From an uncultured Tenacibaculum sp. (GTDB lineage Bacteria; Bacteroidota; Bacteroidia; Flavobacteriales; Flavobacteriaceae): a DNA stretch of 64,000 bases. Below the pieces are notes generated by a model. It did not search any database, was not told the DNA's origin, and saw only the letters and a program-made list of their open reading frames with translations. Shown here piece by piece: positions 44,842 through 54,328 of this stretch (positions are counted from its first letter, which is position 1; each line of letters opens with the position of its first letter). The stretch covers positions 19,000-82,999 of the forward strand of contig NZ_CANMMT010000012.1 of NCBI RefSeq assembly GCF_947499065.1, written 5' to 3'. A program made the translations under genes and the position numbers.

Positions 44842-45131
44842 TGGCGCAATTTACGTTTTAAAAAAATATTTCAGCCTAAATTAAAAAGAGATTATCCCCA
44901 CAAATAACTATTCTTTTCCATCTTCATTTATCCCTAAACTTTAACTGTTAAAATCCAACTTTTATACAAAGCTTAACATTTTATCAATAATTTAAAAATC
45001 ATCTTTGTTTTCTTATATATCAACCCCCGATTGCTATGCATACTTTCAAAAAATATATTGAAAGGTTTATCAATTTTAAGGATGATTAGTTCTATTTAGC
45101 TTTCGTTTTTTCCCTTCTACAAAAAACAAAT

Positions 45132-45147
45132 TATGGTGTATACCATA
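45132..45147 (+). promoter_or_regulatory. Palindrome upstream of the second AraC gene
   Basis: TATGGT-GTAT-ACCATA lies 28 bp before ATG 45175 in the 333-bp divergent gap 44842-45174. It could be an operator. The same gap has CTTTCAA-8-TTGAAAG at 45043-45064. I see no gene in the gap. Confidence 0.4.
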
Positions 45148-45174
45148 TTAATCTAAGCTATAAAAGAATTAAAC

Positions 45175-45981
45175 ATGTATAATGTTTGTAAACCCAAATC
45201 AGAAATACTAAAAAAATACATTTCTGAGTTCACGCTCCTTAAAAAAGAAAATTTTAAACCTATAAATTACCTTGCGTTCCCACACAACAATAGTGCTATT
45301 GTTTTTCTATCAAAAGCAACCGTAAGCTACAATGATTATAAAATAACGGTAAGTCAAAATCCTAATAACGTACAATCAGTCGTAGCATTAGGAAAATATT
45401 TACATCCTCTCCATTTATTTTATTCAGATGCTGTAGATGAAATTTGTATCAATTTTACGCCCACTGGATTGAATTATTTTTTCAAACAAAACTTTAAGCA
45501 AATTGCTGGCAAGCCAATTCAATTTGTAAACAATGAAATCTGGACTAATTTTTCTAAACAATTGTTCAATTATCCCAAACAAGAAAGGATTGAATTACTT
45601 GAAAAATTTCTACTATCACAATTACAAGAAAAGGACTTAAGTATCATTGAGCAACTAACAAATATCTTAACAAACGACTTAACAATTAAAGTAAAAGATT
45701 TAGCTCTAAAAACAAATCTATCCCCAAGAACTATTAATCGTTTATTTCATACCTACTTGGGACGTTCACCATCAGCATTCAAAAAAATACAACGCTTTAG
45801 AAATGCTATCGAAATGAAAAATAATCACAATTCATTAACTGAAATCTCACTGTTAAATGAATACTATGATTCTGCTCATTTCAACCATGAATTTCAGGAA
45901 CTTACCAATACAAATCCAACATCATTCTTCAATCAAGTATCAAAAGTTGGCGATGAAAAATTCTCATATATTTTCATGTGA
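45175..45981 (+). CDS. AraC-family transcriptional regulator (268 aa)
   Basis: The N-terminal two thirds form a soluble cupin-like sensor of the type found in many short AraC proteins (ALGKYLHPLHLFYSDAVDEICINFTPTGLNYFF). The C-terminal 100 residues are an AraC HTH pair (IKVKDLALKTNLSPRTINRLFHTYLGRSPSAFKKIQRFRNA...FNHEFQELTNTNPTSFFNQ). It is divergent from the membrane AraC gene. The downstream lipoprotein gene lies 117 bp away and may or may not be a target. Confidence 0.87.
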   Translation: MYNVCKPKSEILKKYISEFTLLKKENFKPINYLAFPHNNSAIVFLSKATVSYNDYKITVSQNPNNVQSVVALGKYLHPLHLFYSDAVDEICINFTPTGLNYFFKQNFKQIAGKPIQFVNNEIWTNFSKQLFNYPKQERIELLEKFLLSQLQEKDLSIIEQLTNILTNDLTIKVKDLALKTNLSPRTINRLFHTYLGRSPSAFKKIQRFRNAIEMKNNHNSLTEISLLNEYYDSAHFNHEFQELTNTNPTSFFNQVSKVGDEKFSYIFM

Positions 45982-46098
45982 TGTCCGTTTTATACAATTT
46001 TCCCTTTTCATTTTTTTAGAGTTTTGTAGTACTAAAATTAATATTAAAAATAGACTTCCCCCTATTTAACTAAACAAAAATAAAAAAGTTAAACATCT

Positions 46099-48291
46099 AT
46101 GATTAGTAAAAAGAAAAAGCTCATCACAATTATTTGTTCATTCGTTTTGTTCCTAATTATACAATCGTGTAGTAGCAATAGTACGGGAAATTTAGTTGAG
46201 AATGATACCAAGTCTCCTGTTATTAAATCATTTACAGTAAATGATATTAAAAATGATAAAATAAAGAACCCAATAGTAATTAGTAATACTATTGAAATTG
46301 ATGCCACGATTACCGATAATGTAGAAGTAAGCAATGTAGAAATTTTTATCGACGATATTAAAGTTATCAATACTACCAAAGCTCCTTTTGAATTTGATAT
46401 TAATGTTTCAAATTATGAATCGGGAGATCATACTTTAAAAATCAAAGCTCATGATGCAGCTGGAAATACAACTATTTCAGATGTGATTCCGTTTATTATA
46501 GACAATGCTTTACCGTCTATTACAGATATTTCTATTAAGGAAGCATCTATCATTAAAGGGACTAACAAGCTTAACTTTAAAGTGAGTGATGATAATGGTA
46601 TTAATAATGTAGCAGTGCTTTTTGACAACACACTAATTGCCAACATAACCGATGGTAATTATACAATTGATATCAATACCACCAATATTACAGATGGTAA
46701 GCATACCTTAGAAATTATTGCTACAGATTCAAATAACAATGTATCTAAAAAGCTGATTAATTTCACCTCTGATAATTCAGGTCCAAAGATTACCATTAGT
46801 GCTATTAATGAAGGAAAAGTAATCTCTGAGATCATTCAGTTTTCACCGAAGGTAGTTGATGAATTTTCTGAAATTGTATCTTTTGAAGTATTGCACAACA
46901 ACAAACGTATTCAATATTTTGATAGCGGAGCTATCAACTCTTTTGACTTTAATCCAAATGCTTATGCTACAGGAAATGGAGTCTTTAAATTTATAGCAAA
47001 AGACGCTTTAGGAAATACAAGTGAACTCATTATCAATACTAAGATAAAGCATATTCAGTCACTCATAACTCTTAAAATTCCTGCAGATTATTTTGCTTCA
47101 AACATTTCTAAATCTTGGGTGTTTGCTTCAAAGCCAGATGGAAGTCCTATCAATACCGTTAAAATTGAAGCTGGTATGACAGAAGTAATTCTAAATTCAA
47201 CAGAAGCATTTAACGCTACAGATGAATTTATGCTAACTTTTTTCGATGTGCTAACCAATGGTGCTAACAGAATTTCTACCATTCAGAATTTAACCACAAG
47301 TTCTCCAGGTACTATGGAAGTACCATCTAAAAATCCATATACAAAAGATTCTGAAGAAACCTATGAATTGAAGAATTTTACAGCAAATCACAATATCTAT
47401 TCAGAAGGAATCGATTATAAAGGAAGAAAACTAGGAAGTACGCAATTTAAGGTAGACTATTTAGTTCCTAATAAAACAAACCGTATGTATTTCTATTCGT
47501 ATAATATTGCTGATCCTGCAAATAGTTATACTTATCAATTTGTAAACAGTCCTGTAAACAATGGTTTTAAAGTAAATAGTATCGATTTTGATAACCAAAA
47601 CATAACTGTGAATCAATTTACTTTAAAGGATTATTTACCGGGTGCAGATCTTAGACCTGTATTAACTATCCAAGGATTTGAAAGTCAGAACGATTATGAA
47701 AACAATGTGTACCACCAAATATTTAATGCAAAATTAGGTAGTAGCGCCATTGGAGCTAACAAGCCAAATGACTATCCTTTAAATACTAACTTTAACGTAT
47801 ACAGACATCGTTTAGTTTCTAGAAACTATATTACAGAAAGAAAAGGAACTCCTTTAGCTAATTTTGAGAAGCCTAATTGGAATGTAAAATACAACACAGT
47901 TACTGGAAATAAAGTTAAAATTACCACCAGTGGAGCTGCACATAATGTTGGTAGACTGTGGCTTAAAAATAAACTATCTATCGGAGCTACTTACGACTAT
48001 AGCTGGACTTTTGTATACGATAGTCAAAAAAATAGTAATGAGATTATTATACCTACGTTACCAGAAGAATTAAAGATCTTAGATTTTTACAATTATAGTA
48101 AGAACACTTTTTGGCAAACAAAACAAATAGAATTAACAGCTTATGATAATATTGCTACCTATGAAGATTATATAAGCAAGGTTATTAAAAACAATACAAG
48201 ATATTATAAAGTTTCAGACCATGTAGAGTCTGTATACCATGTAAGTAATTTCCAAGAGTACCCCGTTTTAATACAAGACTTATTCAATTAA
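46099..48291 (+). CDS. Large lipoprotein with bacterial Ig-like domains (730 aa)
   Basis: The lipobox signal (FLIIQSCSSNSTG) is followed by three Ig-like repeats over about residues 40-310 (IDATITDNVEVSNVEIFIDD...GDHTLKIKAHDAAGNT; LNFKVSDDNGINNVAVLFDN...DGKHTLEIIATDSNNN; one diverged). The remaining 420 residues are unfamiliar, beta-rich and probably a separate ligand-binding region. It ends at a strong terminator, so it is a single-gene unit. Surface exposure is likely; the function is unknown. Confidence 0.85.
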   Translation: MISKKKKLITIICSFVLFLIIQSCSSNSTGNLVENDTKSPVIKSFTVNDIKNDKIKNPIVISNTIEIDATITDNVEVSNVEIFIDDIKVINTTKAPFEFDINVSNYESGDHTLKIKAHDAAGNTTISDVIPFIIDNALPSITDISIKEASIIKGTNKLNFKVSDDNGINNVAVLFDNTLIANITDGNYTIDINTTNITDGKHTLEIIATDSNNNVSKKLINFTSDNSGPKITISAINEGKVISEIIQFSPKVVDEFSEIVSFEVLHNNKRIQYFDSGAINSFDFNPNAYATGNGVFKFIAKDALGNTSELIINTKIKHIQSLITLKIPADYFASNISKSWVFASKPDGSPINTVKIEAGMTEVILNSTEAFNATDEFMLTFFDVLTNGANRISTIQNLTTSSPGTMEVPSKNPYTKDSEETYELKNFTANHNIYSEGIDYKGRKLGSTQFKVDYLVPNKTNRMYFYSYNIADPANSYTYQFVNSPVNNGFKVNSIDFDNQNITVNQFTLKDYLPGADLRPVLTIQGFESQNDYENNVYHQIFNAKLGSSAIGANKPNDYPLNTNFNVYRHRLVSRNYITERKGTPLANFEKPNWNVKYNTVTGNKVKITTSGAAHNVGRLWLKNKLSIGATYDYSWTFVYDSQKNSNEIIIPTLPEELKILDFYNYSKNTFWQTKQIELTAYDNIATYEDYISKVIKNNTRYYKVSDHVESVYHVSNFQEYPVLIQDLFN

Positions 48292-48298
48292 GCAACAT

Positions 48299-48329
48299 AA
48301 AAGGCAGCTAGTATTTAGCTGCCTTTTTT
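48299..48329 (+). terminator. Terminator after the Ig-domain lipoprotein
   Basis: AAAAGGCAGCTA-loop-TAGCTGCCTTTTTT, with a stem of about 11 bp and a T-run, begins 8 bp past the stop codon at 48291. Confidence 0.85.
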
Positions 48330-48420
48330 ATTAGTACTTCACCTAATCTGCTATATTTAAACTTTCATCTTTCCTATTCAATTTGTATTTGCTAAATTGG
48401 ATGTTTAAAACACATTAGCT

Positions 48421-48978
48421 ATGATTATGAGAATACTCATTACTTTATTATTATTCACCTCACTCACAAATAATAATGAATTTAGCAAACATACTTTGCC
48501 ATATTCAATTGTTACTTCAAAAGCAGATTTAATTGTTGAAGGACAAATTGATGAAATTAATAATGAAAAATATCAATTTAAAATATCAGATTTTATTAAA
48601 GGAAAAGATGATGATACCATCATCGTAAATAAATGGAAACAATGGATGTGTGATACTAGACCTTTAAAATACAAGACTGGACAAAAACTTATCTTGTTCT
48701 TAAAAAAAGTAAAAGGAAAGTATAAAGTGATAAATGGAAGCACTGGGGAGTTAATTATAAATGATAATGATGGTATAGTACGCTATAAGTATAATGCTTT
48801 ACCCAATAGATTAGTTGTAAAAGAAGGAATAAAAATGCTAATAAAATCAATTAAATATAAAGGCAAAATTTATTCAAATGGAAAATTTAAGTTTTTAGTA
48901 AGCCAATCTGAATACGAAAAATACAGGAACAAAAATGCGTTTTATTACAAGGTTACAAGAGGATTAAAATATGACTAA
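48421..48978 (+). CDS. Small secreted hypothetical protein (185 aa)
   Basis: The product begins with a short hydrophobic signal (MIMRILITLLLFTSL), with a second Met at residue 3. A beta-rich stretch follows (SKADLIVEGQIDEINNEKYQFKI...GQKLILFLKKVKGKYKVING) whose layout, with C near WMCDTRP, faintly resembles TIMP/NTR-like OB folds. I cannot name a family. The gene lies alone between two intergenic gaps of about 120-130 bp and is probably exported. Confidence 0.6.
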   Translation: MIMRILITLLLFTSLTNNNEFSKHTLPYSIVTSKADLIVEGQIDEINNEKYQFKISDFIKGKDDDTIIVNKWKQWMCDTRPLKYKTGQKLILFLKKVKGKYKVINGSTGELIINDNDGIVRYKYNALPNRLVVKEGIKMLIKSIKYKGKIYSNGKFKFLVSQSEYEKYRNKNAFYYKVTRGLKYD

Positions 48979-49101
48979 ATTAAAGAAATATAATCTAGAT
49001 ACTAAAAATACCTTTATAAGATGCTCTTCGAAACGCTAGGCACAACCGAAATGTATTTCTTAACATTTACTCTACATTTCTTATATTAAATCTTAAAAGC
49101 T

Positions 49102-50004
49102 ATGATAAAACAACTATTTCAACTTATACTAATACTTTCGATTTTAAATTCTTACAGTCAAAAAATGAAAAACACATATTTTACATGGGATAACTTTGCA
49201 AACAATTTTGGGAAAGAAATGGTTTCTGCAGAAGATGTTTATATAAGTATGAAAAAAAATAAATTAACTGATTTTACTTATACAAAACTCGATTTTCACT
49301 TTCTATCGGACAAAAAAGAAAAACTTGAAAAACTAAATGAATATCTAAAAAACAATTATGGGTACTCGTTTGAGAAATATACTACTTGGGAAGGTAGCTT
49401 TGAATTAAAAGGAAAAACAAATTCGTTTCCTATAACCAAGGATAATTTAATCTATTGGGCTTTAGACATGGTAAAAAGAGGTTATGAATTTGACTGTAAA
49501 TTAGACGCCTATGGAGCTGAAATTGATAAAGAACCTATCCTTCCAGAGTTCACAAAATCAAAAGAAGATTATTATTTCAATAAAGCAATAGATTTATATA
49601 ATTCAAATAATTTGAGTGGAGCAATTGCAAATTGGACTATTGTATTAAAAATTAATCCAAAAGAACCAAACTCATACTATTCAAGAGCAATTGTAAAAAA
49701 TGAACTTTATACCTGGAAGTCAGCTATTGCAGATTATGATAAAGCAATTGAATTAGCACCTAATTTTGTTTCTGCCATCACAAATAGAGGAACGGTAAAA
49801 GATGAAAACGGTGATTATGATGGTGCATTAGAAGACTATAAAACAGCATTGAAGTTAGAGCCAAATGATGCAATGACTTATTTCAATATTGGAAACACAA
49901 AATATAATCAACAGAAAAAAACAGAGGCTTGTCGGAATTGGAAAAAAGCAAATGAATTAGGAGCCGAATACGCCCAAAAACGGCTTAGAAAACATTGCGA
50001 GTAA
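49102..50004 (+). CDS. Secreted TPR protein with RraB-like N-domain (300 aa)
   Basis: A signal-like N-terminus (MIKQLFQLILILSILNSYSQ) precedes a segment of about 100 residues (DFHFLSDKKEKLEKLNEYL...NLIYWALDMVKRGYEFDCKLDAYGAEID) that resembles the RraB ribonuclease-inhibitor fold, as seen in other composite proteins. Three TPR motifs follow from about residue 160 (YFNKAIDLYNSNNLSGAIANW; SYYSRAIVKNEL; AITNRGTVKDENGDYDGALEDY). The TPR part is clear; the RraB assignment is tentative. Function unknown. Confidence 0.75.
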   Translation: MIKQLFQLILILSILNSYSQKMKNTYFTWDNFANNFGKEMVSAEDVYISMKKNKLTDFTYTKLDFHFLSDKKEKLEKLNEYLKNNYGYSFEKYTTWEGSFELKGKTNSFPITKDNLIYWALDMVKRGYEFDCKLDAYGAEIDKEPILPEFTKSKEDYYFNKAIDLYNSNNLSGAIANWTIVLKINPKEPNSYYSRAIVKNELYTWKSAIADYDKAIELAPNFVSAITNRGTVKDENGDYDGALEDYKTALKLEPNDAMTYFNIGNTKYNQQKKTEACRNWKKANELGAEYAQKRLRKHCE

Positions 50005-50073
50005 AATGTACAAACTTGTATTAATATAACTTTCTTTTAATAAATATTATTAGTAATACTAAAAAATGAACTC

Positions 50074-50325
50074 TTGAGAAAAATAATTTATATAATTGGA
50101 TTATGTATTTCATTTTTAGGCATTCCTCTTTTCTATTTTATGGGTATAAATACAAACGTAAGTCTAAAATATGAAACGGAGCTTGGAGAATGTATTTCTC
50201 AAATTTCCGGAATTGACCTATGTGAACAACAAAATTTGTTTCTCAGACTAACATATGCTAGCGGTATTATATTTCTAATTTTAATAGGTATTTTAATGTA
50301 TAAAACTTTAAAAAGGAAAACATAA
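50074..50325 (+). CDS. Small two-span membrane protein, TTG start (83 aa)
   Basis: The frame opens at TTG 50074, because the nearby ATG (50065) runs into a stop after three codons. Two membrane helices are obvious (IIYIIGLCISFLGIPLFYFMG and LTYASGIIFLILIGILMY), joined by a loop with two cysteines (ECISQISGIDLCEQQ). A KRK end suggests a cytoplasmic C-terminus. The unusual start lowers confidence; no family recognised. Confidence 0.5.
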   Translation: MRKIIYIIGLCISFLGIPLFYFMGINTNVSLKYETELGECISQISGIDLCEQQNLFLRLTYASGIIFLILIGILMYKTLKRKT

Positions 50326-50357
50326 CAAAGCTGGGACAACAGAATATAGATAAAGAC

Positions 50358-50447
50358 ATGTATAATAAGTATCAATTTGGAGATACTATTTATCTAATTT
50401 ATGACAAAAAAGAAATTAACTATGTAACAATGCGTCAAAATAGATGA
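50358..50447 (+). CDS. Possible 29-aa leader or remnant ORF
   Basis: ATG 50358 opens a 29-codon frame (MYNKYQFGDTIYLIYDKKE...) whose TGA overlaps the ATG of the next gene (ATGA at 50444-50447), a classical coupling arrangement. The frame is open upstream to about 50304, so it may be the tail of a decayed longer gene. The residues look protein-like, not random. Confidence 0.35.
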   Translation: MYNKYQFGDTIYLIYDKKEINYVTMRQNR

Positions 50448-50878
50448 AAATAGATAACAATACACTACCCAAATGTAAATTAGAAGAAAAGAAATTTGAA
50501 TGGGGAGAGCCATACATAATTATGATTCCTATATTCGATTTAGATATTACAAAAACTGAATCAAGATTAGAATATTTTATTGACCTTTATGGAAAAAACA
50601 ATTTCAAAATTCAATTGTTAAGGTTTTATAATAAAATTAATAATTATGATGAGACTGAAGGAATAATTAATTTTCAACACGAAGAATTAACACATGAAAA
50701 GCGAGTTTACCTAAAAAATAGAATAAATGAATATTTAGAAAGAAATATAGACCGTATTTCTCCTTGGGAACTATATGAACATAATAGTTTTACCAAATTA
50801 AGTAATCTTGAATTACATTATATCAAAAACCTTGCTATTGAAATTAATAAAGAAATGTATTATGTTGAAAAAGAATAA
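50444..50878 (+). CDS. Hypothetical cytoplasmic protein (144 aa)
   Basis: No signal or membrane segment. The protein is rich in charged and aromatic residues (KFEWGEPYIIMIPIFDLDI...EDLYGKN-like IDLYGKNNFKIQLLRFYNK) with a helical second half. I do not recognise it. The start overlaps a 29-codon frame by an ATGA junction. It is the last gene before the first clear intergenic repeat of the cassette-like region. Confidence 0.6.
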   Translation: MKIDNNTLPKCKLEEKKFEWGEPYIIMIPIFDLDITKTESRLEYFIDLYGKNNFKIQLLRFYNKINNYDETEGIINFQHEELTHEKRVYLKNRINEYLERNIDRISPWELYEHNSFTKLSNLELHYIKNLAIEINKEMYYVEKE

Positions 50879-50910
50879 CCATATACAGTAATGATTATTT
50901 AGATTTATTC

Positions 50911-51066
50911 CCCTCCAATTGCAAAACCTTCAGTCGATTTTACAGGTAGAAAAAACTTAAGAAAATCATATTCATTTTTATGCTATATTCGAAAATTCAA
51001 AAAATTAGTGAATCTTTTAAGTTTTATAGAAACACCTACAAGTTCCACACATACTTAAATTAGGTG
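50911..51066 (+). repeat. Intergenic repeat, long family, copy 1 (attC-like)
   Basis: This carries the family core AACTTAAGAAAATCATATTC, then GCTATATTCGAAAA, GAATnTTTnnAGTTTTAT, and a CACATAnnnAnnTTAGGTG end. Copies 2-5 are at 52639, 54185, 59956 and 62994. This copy ends ATTAGGTG instead of GTTAGGTG, so its crossover G may be lost. It marks the left limit of the array. Confidence 0.6.
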
Positions 51067-51087
51067 TAATTTAAAATCAATTATGTT

Positions 51088-51801
51088 ATGAAAAATAAAC
51101 TATTATTACTTCTTTTTATACTAATAGCTTTAACATCATGCTCTAAAAATGATGATAACACAATACTACCTGAATCGGAATTTAGCCAACACGAAATGAA
51201 TGTTATTGAATATTTTAAAGAGGTGGCTTTAGGTTTTGAGTTTGGAAATGCAAGTAAAATAACTCGAAAATGGAATTCAGATATTAATATATTTATTGGA
51301 GGAGAAAAAAATAATGAATTAATAAATGAGTTAGAAAAAATAATAACAGAAATTAATGAATTGGCAACTGATGGTTTTAAAATAAATATTGTAAACAATT
51401 CTTCTCTATCTAATTATTATATTTTCTTTGGAAGTGGAAAAGATTATGCTCAATTATATCCAGGTCAAGTCGATTTGGTTGATTCTAATTGGGGGCTATT
51501 TTCAATTTTTTGGAATAGTCAAAATCAATTAATGTTAGGACATATGTATGTCGATATTTATAGAGCTAATCTAGTTGAACAGAAACATCTTTTGCGTGAA
51601 GAGTTAACACAATCACTTGGATTAGCTAGAGATTCAAAAAAGTATCCAGAGAGCATCTTTCAGTCAGAATGGACAACTACAAATAAATATTCTTTAATCG
51701 ACAGTGATTTAATCAGGTTATTGTATCACCCAAACATGAGCGCTGGTCTCACAGAAACTCAAGTCGATGAAGTTTTAAAGGAGATTTTAAGAAATGAATA
51801 A
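51088..51801 (+). CDS. DUF2927-like lipoprotein (237 aa)
   Basis: A lipobox signal (LLLFILIALTSCSKND) precedes a region (about 40-230) with the DUF2927 landmarks YFKEVALGFEFG, ITRKWNSDINIFIGG and LVEQKHLLREELTQSLGLARDS. The family has some similarity to metalloprotease folds but no proven role. It begins 22 bp after the first intergenic repeat and is followed by a DUF3667 gene in the same unit. Confidence 0.75.
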   Translation: MKNKLLLLLFILIALTSCSKNDDNTILPESEFSQHEMNVIEYFKEVALGFEFGNASKITRKWNSDINIFIGGEKNNELINELEKIITEINELATDGFKINIVNNSSLSNYYIFFGSGKDYAQLYPGQVDLVDSNWGLFSIFWNSQNQLMLGHMYVDIYRANLVEQKHLLREELTQSLGLARDSKKYPESIFQSEWTTTNKYSLIDSDLIRLLYHPNMSAGLTETQVDEVLKEILRNE

Positions 51802-51874
51802 AAGCACCTAAAATTCCACAGATATATAAGTTTCAACATTATGAAAACTCTCTCAAAATCAAAAAACGACTTGA

Positions 51875-52633
51875 ATGATTTGTAAAAATTGTGATCAAGA
51901 ATTTAGTGGTAATTTTTGTAATAACTGTGGGCAAAAATCTAGTACTGATAGAATTAATTACAACTACTTAATTAATGAAATATTGAGTACTGTTTTTCAA
52001 GTAAATAATGGAATACTTTTCTCAATTAAGGAATTATCAATTAGACCAGGATATAGTATTAGAGAATTTTTAAATGGAAAAAGAAAAAAACATTTTAAAC
52101 CAATAGCTTTTGTTTTGTTAACGTCTACATTATATGTACTGACTACATTCTTAATAGGTGAAAAAACATTTTTAGGAAATGCATTTTCAGGAGCAACAAG
52201 GGCATTAATTGATAATAATTTAGAAGAAACGACAACCGCAAATATTTTAAATTGGTTGTCTAATAATTTTGGATATTCTTCTTTATTACTCTTACCATTT
52301 TTTTCATTTGCATCATATATTTCTTTTATCAATCAAAAATATAACTTCTTTGAGCATTTAATTTTAAACTGTTACATAACTGGACAACAAACACTAATTT
52401 ATTTAGCTTTCGCGATAATCTTTCTTATACTTAAAATTGACGGATATTACACGCAAGCTGTTCCGTTTTTTATTGCAATATTATTTGTGTTTTGGACTTT
52501 TAATCAATTTTTTGAAACCAAAAAAACATTTTCAAAAATACTGTTTACTGCTATTACTTATATTTTATATGTTATTGGAACTACGTTTTTCTTTTTGATA
52601 TTTGGAATTATTGAAATTATTATTAGAGAATAA
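51875..52633 (+). CDS. DUF3667 membrane protein with zinc ribbon (252 aa)
   Basis: The N-terminus is a short zinc ribbon (MICKNCDQEFSGNFCNNCGQ, with C3, C6, C15 and C18). Next comes the DUF3667 signature ELSIRPGYSIREFLNGKRKKHFKP, and then about five membrane helices. The family is widespread in Flavobacteriia without known function. It lies 73 bp after the DUF2927 gene and ends just before the second intergenic repeat. Confidence 0.85.
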   Translation: MICKNCDQEFSGNFCNNCGQKSSTDRINYNYLINEILSTVFQVNNGILFSIKELSIRPGYSIREFLNGKRKKHFKPIAFVLLTSTLYVLTTFLIGEKTFLGNAFSGATRALIDNNLEETTTANILNWLSNNFGYSSLLLLPFFSFASYISFINQKYNFFEHLILNCYITGQQTLIYLAFAIIFLILKIDGYYTQAVPFFIAILFVFWTFNQFFETKKTFSKILFTAITYILYVIGTTFFFLIFGIIEIIIRE

Positions 52634-52638
52634 AATGC

Positions 52639-52812
52639 TCCCCTCCTATTACAATACAAATTATACTTCTCGCGAAACCTTCAGCGAGATTCGCAGATAA
52701 AAAAACTTAAGATAATCATATTCTTTTTTTGCTATATTCGAAAACTAAAAAATTGTGAATATTTTGAGTTTTATTAAAATACCTAAAAATTCCGCATATA
52801 AACAAGTTAGTA
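52639..52812 (+). repeat. Intergenic repeat, long family, copy 2 (attC-like)
   Basis: It starts 5 bp after a stop codon. It contains GCGAAACCTTCAGCGAGATTCGC (a hairpin core), AACTTAAGATAATCATATTC, GCTATATTCGAAAA and TGAATATTTTGAGTTTTATT. It ends CCGCATATAAACAAGTTAGTA, with GTTAGTA as the presumed crossover core, 19 bp before the next ATG. Confidence 0.65.
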
Positions 52813-52831
52813 CACATATAACCAACCAATA

Positions 52832-53575
52832 ATGTTCTGGAATAAAAAAACAAGATTACCAATTACCGAAGAAGACAAAATTTGGGTTGATGAAAACCTT
52901 AATTGGTTAAGGACCGAATTTGGTGAAGAGCATTTTATGAAAATAGAAACAATAACACCAACAAAAAACTTCTATAATAGAACTTTTGACGGAACTGAAG
53001 AAGATGCGGAATTCATACTCAAACGGACAATGGAATTAATGAACATTCAAGATATTGAAATTAAACTTGAATTCTTTTCAGATGAACCGATTGAGATGGA
53101 CGATGGAACAATTTTGACAACTCCAGCAGACATGAATGGAAGTTGGCAAAGCGCAAGTGGAGTTTATCAACAAAATGAAAATTATACTGTAATATTAATA
53201 GAATCAAGCCAATTAAAAAATACGATTTCTCTAATTGCAACTATATCACACGAATTATCACATCATATTTTATTAGGAGAAAATCGAATAGAAGAAAATG
53301 ACGAGTTTTTAACTGATTTAACGGCAATAGCTTATGGTTTTGGAATCTTTATTGGAAATTCTCGATTTAATTTTTCGCAGTTTTCGACAAACGGAAGATT
53401 TGGCTGGAATTCAACTGGACAAGGATATTTACCTGAACAAATAATTGCCTATGCAATGGCTTGGTTATCCATAGAAAGAAATGAAAAAACTGGATTTAGT
53501 CAGTACTTGAATAAATCTATGAAAAAGTATTATGAACAGAGTTATAAATATTTGACTGACGAAAAAAATGAATAA
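52832..53575 (+). CDS. Putative HExxH zinc-peptidase-like protein (247 aa)
   Basis: No signal peptide. The segment ISHELSHHILLGE (near residue 140) contains an HExxH zinc site, and DEFLTDLTAIAYGFGIF about 17 residues later could supply the third ligand. This is the layout of gluzincin-like peptidases. The rest (KIWVDENLNWLRTEFGEEHFMK) matches no family I can name. It is the first gene of its cassette-like unit. Catalytic activity is inferred from the motif only. Confidence 0.7.
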   Translation: MFWNKKTRLPITEEDKIWVDENLNWLRTEFGEEHFMKIETITPTKNFYNRTFDGTEEDAEFILKRTMELMNIQDIEIKLEFFSDEPIEMDDGTILTTPADMNGSWQSASGVYQQNENYTVILIESSQLKNTISLIATISHELSHHILLGENRIEENDEFLTDLTAIAYGFGIFIGNSRFNFSQFSTNGRFGWNSTGQGYLPEQIIAYAMAWLSIERNEKTGFSQYLNKSMKKYYEQSYKYLTDEKNE

Positions 53576-53597
53576 GCACATTTGCTAACAGGCTGAA

Positions 53598-54182
53598 ATG
53601 ACGAACAATTTTAAAATAATATTTCTGATTTTGACTTTAACTTCCTGTAAAACAGAAATAGGAAAATCAGTTGATTTAAAATCTGACCATAAATTAGTAG
53701 CTGAACAGAAACAGAAAACAGAATTGCTCAATTTTACAATCATGGAAATTGATTCGCTTTTTGATAATGGAATTCTGTCTAAAAAATTCTATCCAAATAT
53801 GTCAGCTTGTGGAGGTAGGCTATATGGTTTCTATTACAACAATGATTTAATATTAATCGATTCTAAATATGGGGCTGAATTAGGATTTTCGAGCCAAAAA
53901 ATATACTGGAATGGAAACAAAATATTAAAAATTAAATATCGAGAATATTTTGCTGAATGGGAAAAGTATCAAAAAAATTATCCACCTAAAAAAGTTGAAT
54001 ACGACCCAAGTAAGATGACCTATTCTGATACTATTTACGAAATTACTTTTGGAAATAAATACGGGTTTAAAAAAATGGCTAAGGAGAAAGTAATCTCTAT
54101 AAAAACAGACTCTATTCTTATTGAAAAGCTGACCGATTGTGCGAAACAAATGAAAACAGAATTAGAATCTACAAACGAATAA
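53598..54182 (+). CDS. Hypothetical lipoprotein (194 aa)
   Basis: A lipobox signal (FLILTLTSCKTEIG) is followed by a globular domain with no family I recognise (GGRLYGFYYNNDLILIDSKYGAELGF). It begins 9 bp after TTTGCTAAC, a possible inverse core that pairs with GTTAGTA at the start of this unit, so it may be a later insertion inside the unit. Confidence 0.65.
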   Translation: MTNNFKIIFLILTLTSCKTEIGKSVDLKSDHKLVAEQKQKTELLNFTIMEIDSLFDNGILSKKFYPNMSACGGRLYGFYYNNDLILIDSKYGAELGFSSQKIYWNGNKILKIKYREYFAEWEKYQKNYPPKKVEYDPSKMTYSDTIYEITFGNKYGFKKMAKEKVISIKTDSILIEKLTDCAKQMKTELESTNE

Positions 54183-54184
54183 AA

Positions 54185-54305
54185 GCTAGCAAGTAACAAA
54201 CTAATTATACTTCTTGCAAAATCATCAGCGAACTTTGCAGATAAAAAAATTTAAGAAAATCATATTCTTTTTTTGCTATATTCGAAAACTCTTAAAAGTT
54301 GCTTG
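54185..54305 (+). repeat. Intergenic repeat, long family, copy 3 (attC-like)
   Basis: It carries TTGCAAAATCATCAGCGAACTT, TTTAAGAAAATCATATTC and GCTATATTCGAAAACT, then a shortened end with AAAAGTTGCTTG as the presumed core. About 45 bp found in the other copies, including the CGCATATAAA end, are missing, so this copy looks deleted. Confidence 0.6.
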
Positions 54306-54328
54306 TACATAATAAGTTATAATTAATT

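Noticed and set aside
45043..45064. CTTTCAA/TTGAAAG hairpin as a terminator
   Set aside because: It lies in a divergent promoter gap where no transcript should end, has only 7-bp arms and lacks a T-run.
46089..46379. 96-codon minus-strand ORF opposite the Ig lipoprotein start
   Set aside because: It lies within a well-supported gene with lipobox and Ig repeats; its hydrophobic content is a by-product of the opposite A-rich codons.
51081..51398. 105-codon minus-strand ORF opposite the DUF2927 gene
   Set aside because: It overlaps a lipoprotein gene with recognisable family features and resembles other antisense shadows.
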